A stretch of 7,474 bases of DNA, taken from positions 1 to 7,474 of the forward strand of contig JAISQX010000099.1 in the NCBI GenBank assembly GCA_031273965.1, read 5' to 3'. The notes under the pieces were generated by a model that saw only the letters and a list, made by a program, of their open reading frames with translations, was not told where the DNA came from and did no database searches. This DNA is from Clostridiales bacterium. GTDB taxonomy: Bacteria; Bacillota; Clostridia; Christensenellales; JAISNN01. The position numbers and the translations under genes are program-made. Below are positions 5,417 to 7,474 of this stretch, piece after piece (the first letter of the stretch is position 1; every line of letters starts with the position of its first letter).

Positions 5417-6586
5417 TTAGACGAGTTCGACCGATACTTTTACTTCCTTGGATATTTTTTCGTGAAATTTCCCTTCCTCTATCATAAGTCTTGCTTTTTT
5501 TCCGTATCTGCGATAAAAATTATCACTCAAAAGTAAAATATCTATGTCCTCGTTTTCACATTTTTCAATAACGGAAATAATTTCACTCTTCATATACGCT
5601 TCGATAGCTTTTTTATCCTCGTCCGCCATGCGTATATTTGCCATTTGAGTTTGGCTGTTTTTGTCCGCATGCGGTTTTCCGTTCTTTTTTACTATCTCCG
5701 ACGCGTCTAAAAATATTTTTAATTCCACGGTATAAGACCTTTTATTTAAGTCATACTTTTTCTTTATATGCTTCCTGTCCGCGTTAAAAGTAATTATTTT
5801 ATCGTCAAACGCCACTCCGAATCTGTCCTTTACCCTGCTGCCGGTTAAAAACCCGTAAGCTATTGTCTCTTCCTCGTCAAGCGAGAGAACGTATTTGCCA
5901 TTTTTAAATATGGCGGCGGTGTTCATCTCATAATAATCTCGTTTTTCCTTGCTGTCGTCGTCTCCGCCTTGATTATTGTTTTCCGTGTCGCTGCCGCCCT
6001 CGGACTTTTTGAGAATGGGGACTATCGACGTCGCGCTTAAGGAATAATAATCCGCGTTGAAATCCTTTATAGTTTTGGGCGCGTAAGGCTTGCATTGCTT
6101 GTCGCTTAGCATATCGTGCAAGAGCATCATGCTGCCGGAGCTTATCGGCGAATTGATTTTCATCATATCTTTTGCCTTACTCTCACATAACAAGAGCATA
6201 GCGTTGTTAGCCGTATCTGATTTATTCACAAGAAAATCCAGCTCGTCTATAACGTCGCTTTCCGCCATTCCCTCGCCCAAAATAATTACGTAGCAGAGAG
6301 CGAACGAAAGCGTTTTACCTGTCTTTATGTTTAGCTTGGTTATGACTTCGTCCACGGTTCTTCCCTTTGCGCTCACGGTAAGAGCCTCGCTGTTGTTCGG
6401 CGTGGAATCCGATAATTGCTTCGCGACAAAAGTCTGTATAGTAAGCTCGTATTCGTCATTCTCACGGTCTATGCCCACGCCTATTACAAGAGCTCTTTTA
6501 TTCAAATCTATATTATTCATGCTAGCGCTCAATACGATAAAAACCGCAAACAGCACAAAGAGCGCCAGCCCCTTTTTTTTTCGCAT
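5417..6586 (-). CDS. Ger(x)C-family spore germination protein (GerAC-like), lacking the lipobox cysteine
   Basis: This 389-residue protein is of normal length for the C subunit of Ger-type nutrient germinant receptors of the spore inner membrane. It has an N-terminal basic-hydrophobic segment (residues 1-19), then RALVIGVGIDREND (31-44) and YELTIQ (46-51), the usual GerAC opening; IILGEGMAES (101-110) and the domain around AAIFKNGKYVLSL (224-236) also fit. The ATG at 6586 lies one base after the gerAB stop and has GGGGGAAG 8 nt upstream; an ATG at 6625 in the same frame would overlap gerAB by 38 bp and is less likely. GerAC proteins normally carry an L-S/A-G/A-C lipobox, but here the sequence is LSAS (19-22), with AGC encoding Ser22, and there is no nearby Cys. 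It would therefore be an uncleaved membrane-anchored or secreted form. An acidic, Asn/Gly-rich linker spans about 195-215. Confidence 0.9.
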   Translation of the reverse strand: MRKKKGLALFVLFAVFIVLSASMNNIDLNKRALVIGVGIDRENDEYELTIQTFVAKQLSDSTPNNSEALTVSAKGRTVDEVITKLNIKTGKTLSFALCYVIILGEGMAESDVIDELDFLVNKSDTANNAMLLLCESKAKDMMKINSPISSGSMMLLHDMLSDKQCKPYAPKTIKDFNADYYSLSATSIVPILKKSEGGSDTENNNQGGDDDSKEKRDYYEMNTAAIFKNGKYVLSLDEEETIAYGFLTGSRVKDRFGVAFDDKIITFNADRKHIKKKYDLNKRSYTVELKIFLDASEIVKKNGKPHADKNSQTQMANIRMADEDKKAIEAYMKSEIISVIEKCENEDIDILLLSDNFYRRYGKKARLMIEEGKFHEKISKEVKVSVELV

Positions 6587-6587
6587 A

Positions 6588-7474
6588 TCACACACTTCCC
6601 CCATACGTTCTTGAGGATTTTTCATCCGGCATATATGACGGATCTATACCGTATTTTTCAGTCGCTTTGCTCTTTCTTTTTGTATAATTATATCCCGCAA
6701 TTATAACGATAGGAACAAAAACTTGTACGAATAACATAAAGTACCTTATCCCACCCGTGGCGAACGCATACAATTTATCTACGTTTTTAAATCCAAAAAT
6801 ATAGAATAACGCGGCAACGACATTCACAATCGCCGTTCCTATTCTTCGATCTTTCAAAAAATAAGAAGACGCCTCGGTAGCCGCAAGCATCGTAAGCGAA
6901 AGACTCACGATAACCATAATATTCCAGACGGAAAAAGAAAGCGCGTCCGTCCGTCCGATCAATATATTGCCTACGTTAAAAGTGCCCAACTCGACTATCA
7001 GATTGTCTATTTTAGCCGCTCCGGCTCTGCACAGAGCGTTCAAAAAGATATAATGCCCGAATATCATTACGATTGAGCCGGCTATCATCCAAGGCAACAA
7101 CTTCGATTTCTTTTTTGTGTCGGTTAGCCCGAACACGATAAGCGGTAAAAAGTCGCCCGTCCACACATAGTGTTTGTCAAACGCGGAAAAAAGCTTGTTT
7201 GCCGAAATATCAAACAGCGGCAGGTTGCCCATGATATCCGTCTCCGATTCCACGGTTATTACGTTTATAAAGAGAAATAAAATAACAAAAACTATGAATA
7301 TTTCGCCTAATCGGGCAAGCACCGTGCTTCCCTTTATAGCTATATACGACGTTATAGCTCCTATCGCGACAAAGATAAAGAAAATATACGCGTCTTTAAA
7401 AAGATTCTCGCTCACGCAAAAAGACGCCTCGCCCGACATAATGGCAAATTTTATGGCAAACCAAATATACAGCA
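6588..7474 (-). CDS. GerAB-like spore germination permease subunit (5' end outside the window)
   Basis: The frame is open to the right edge. A Met at 7439 is preceded by eleven more in-frame hydrophobic codons, so it is internal and the true start lies outside. About 295 residues are present, against roughly 360 in complete GerAB proteins, so about 70 N-terminal residues are missing. At least six hydrophobic segments are visible, including YIFFIFVAIGAITSYIAI, EIFIVFVILFLFINVIT and FVQVFVPIVIIAGYNY, plus the half-buried GDFLPLIVFGLT loop typical of GerAB, an APC-superfamily transporter fold. GerAB forms the germinant-binding membrane subunit with GerAA and GerAC in the spore inner membrane. 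The protein ends in a hydrophilic tail (KYGIDPSYMPDEKSS), and its stop is one base before the gerAC start. Confidence 0.92.
   Translation of the reverse strand, partial: LYIWFAIKFAIMSGEASFCVSENLFKDAYIFFIFVAIGAITSYIAIKGSTVLARLGEIFIVFVILFLFINVITVESETDIMGNLPLFDISANKLFSAFDKHYVWTGDFLPLIVFGLTDTKKKSKLLPWMIAGSIVMIFGHYIFLNALCRAGAAKIDNLIVELGTFNVGNILIGRTDALSFSVWNIMVIVSLSLTMLAATEASSYFLKDRRIGTAIVNVVAALFYIFGFKNVDKLYAFATGGIRYFMLFVQVFVPIVIIAGYNYTKRKSKATEKYGIDPSYMPDEKSSRTYGGSV

Noticed and set aside
6587..6625. Upstream start of the GerAC-like gene at 6625
   Set aside because: It would overlap gerAB by 38 bp, whereas the ATG at 6586 has a strong GGGGGAAG site at good spacing and begins directly with the basic-hydrophobic signal segment.
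7437..7439. ATG at 7439 as the start of the GerAB-like gene
   Set aside because: The frame continues upstream with hydrophobic codons to the window edge, no ribosome-binding site precedes it, and the protein would lack its first membrane segments.

Overview
The window looks like chromosomal DNA of an endospore-forming Bacillota, probably a Clostridia-like lineage. This is inferred from a GerAB/GerAC-type spore-germination pair, textbook -35/-10 promoters with 17-bp spacers, purine-rich Shine-Dalgarno sites, and protein-level resemblance to Firmicutes families. Base composition is intermediate, with many ATA isoleucine codons. I see no transposase, integrase, tRNA, rRNA or CRISPR array. The species cannot be named from the sequence.

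Left part, all on the minus strand: nadE (1257-3179) is a glutamine-dependent NAD+ synthetase. It is followed by a YhhN/TMEM86-family membrane protein (512-1204) and then the start of an alpha/beta hydrolase of the proline-iminopeptidase type, which runs off the left edge (1-373). The three genes are collinear. The 52-bp gap between nadE and the yhhN-like gene suggests cotranscription; the 138-bp gap before the hydrolase is less clear.

Middle (3180-4114), about 935 bp without a conventional gene: this is the most interesting part. On the minus strand a strong promoter (3827-3855) fires into a stretch with several well-formed nested helices and two possible terminators, as expected for a structured non-coding RNA of roughly 340-440 nt. 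Inside it lies a 44-codon reading frame with a well-placed ribosome-binding site, so a dual-function RNA is possible. Between this element and nadE is a separate nested hairpin (3223-3296) with asymmetric internal loops, in the right place to be a cis-regulatory leader of nadE. I could not assign either structure to a known RNA family from memory.

Right-centre, plus strand: a consensus promoter (4023-4051) and an operator-like palindrome (4075-4089) precede a two-gene operon. The genes encode a TM1586-like nitroreductase-fold flavoprotein (4115-4858) and a small two-helix membrane protein with a PH-like cytoplasmic domain (4872-5369). The second gene's ribosome-binding site overlaps the first gene's stop codon.

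Right end, minus strand and convergent with that operon: gerAC-like (5417-6586) and gerAB-like (6588-7474, 5' end outside the window), separated by one base. These encode two of the three subunits of a Ger-type nutrient germinant receptor; the GerAA-type subunit is presumably beyond the right edge. The GerAC-like protein has serine where the lipobox cysteine should be, so it is predicted not to be a lipoprotein.
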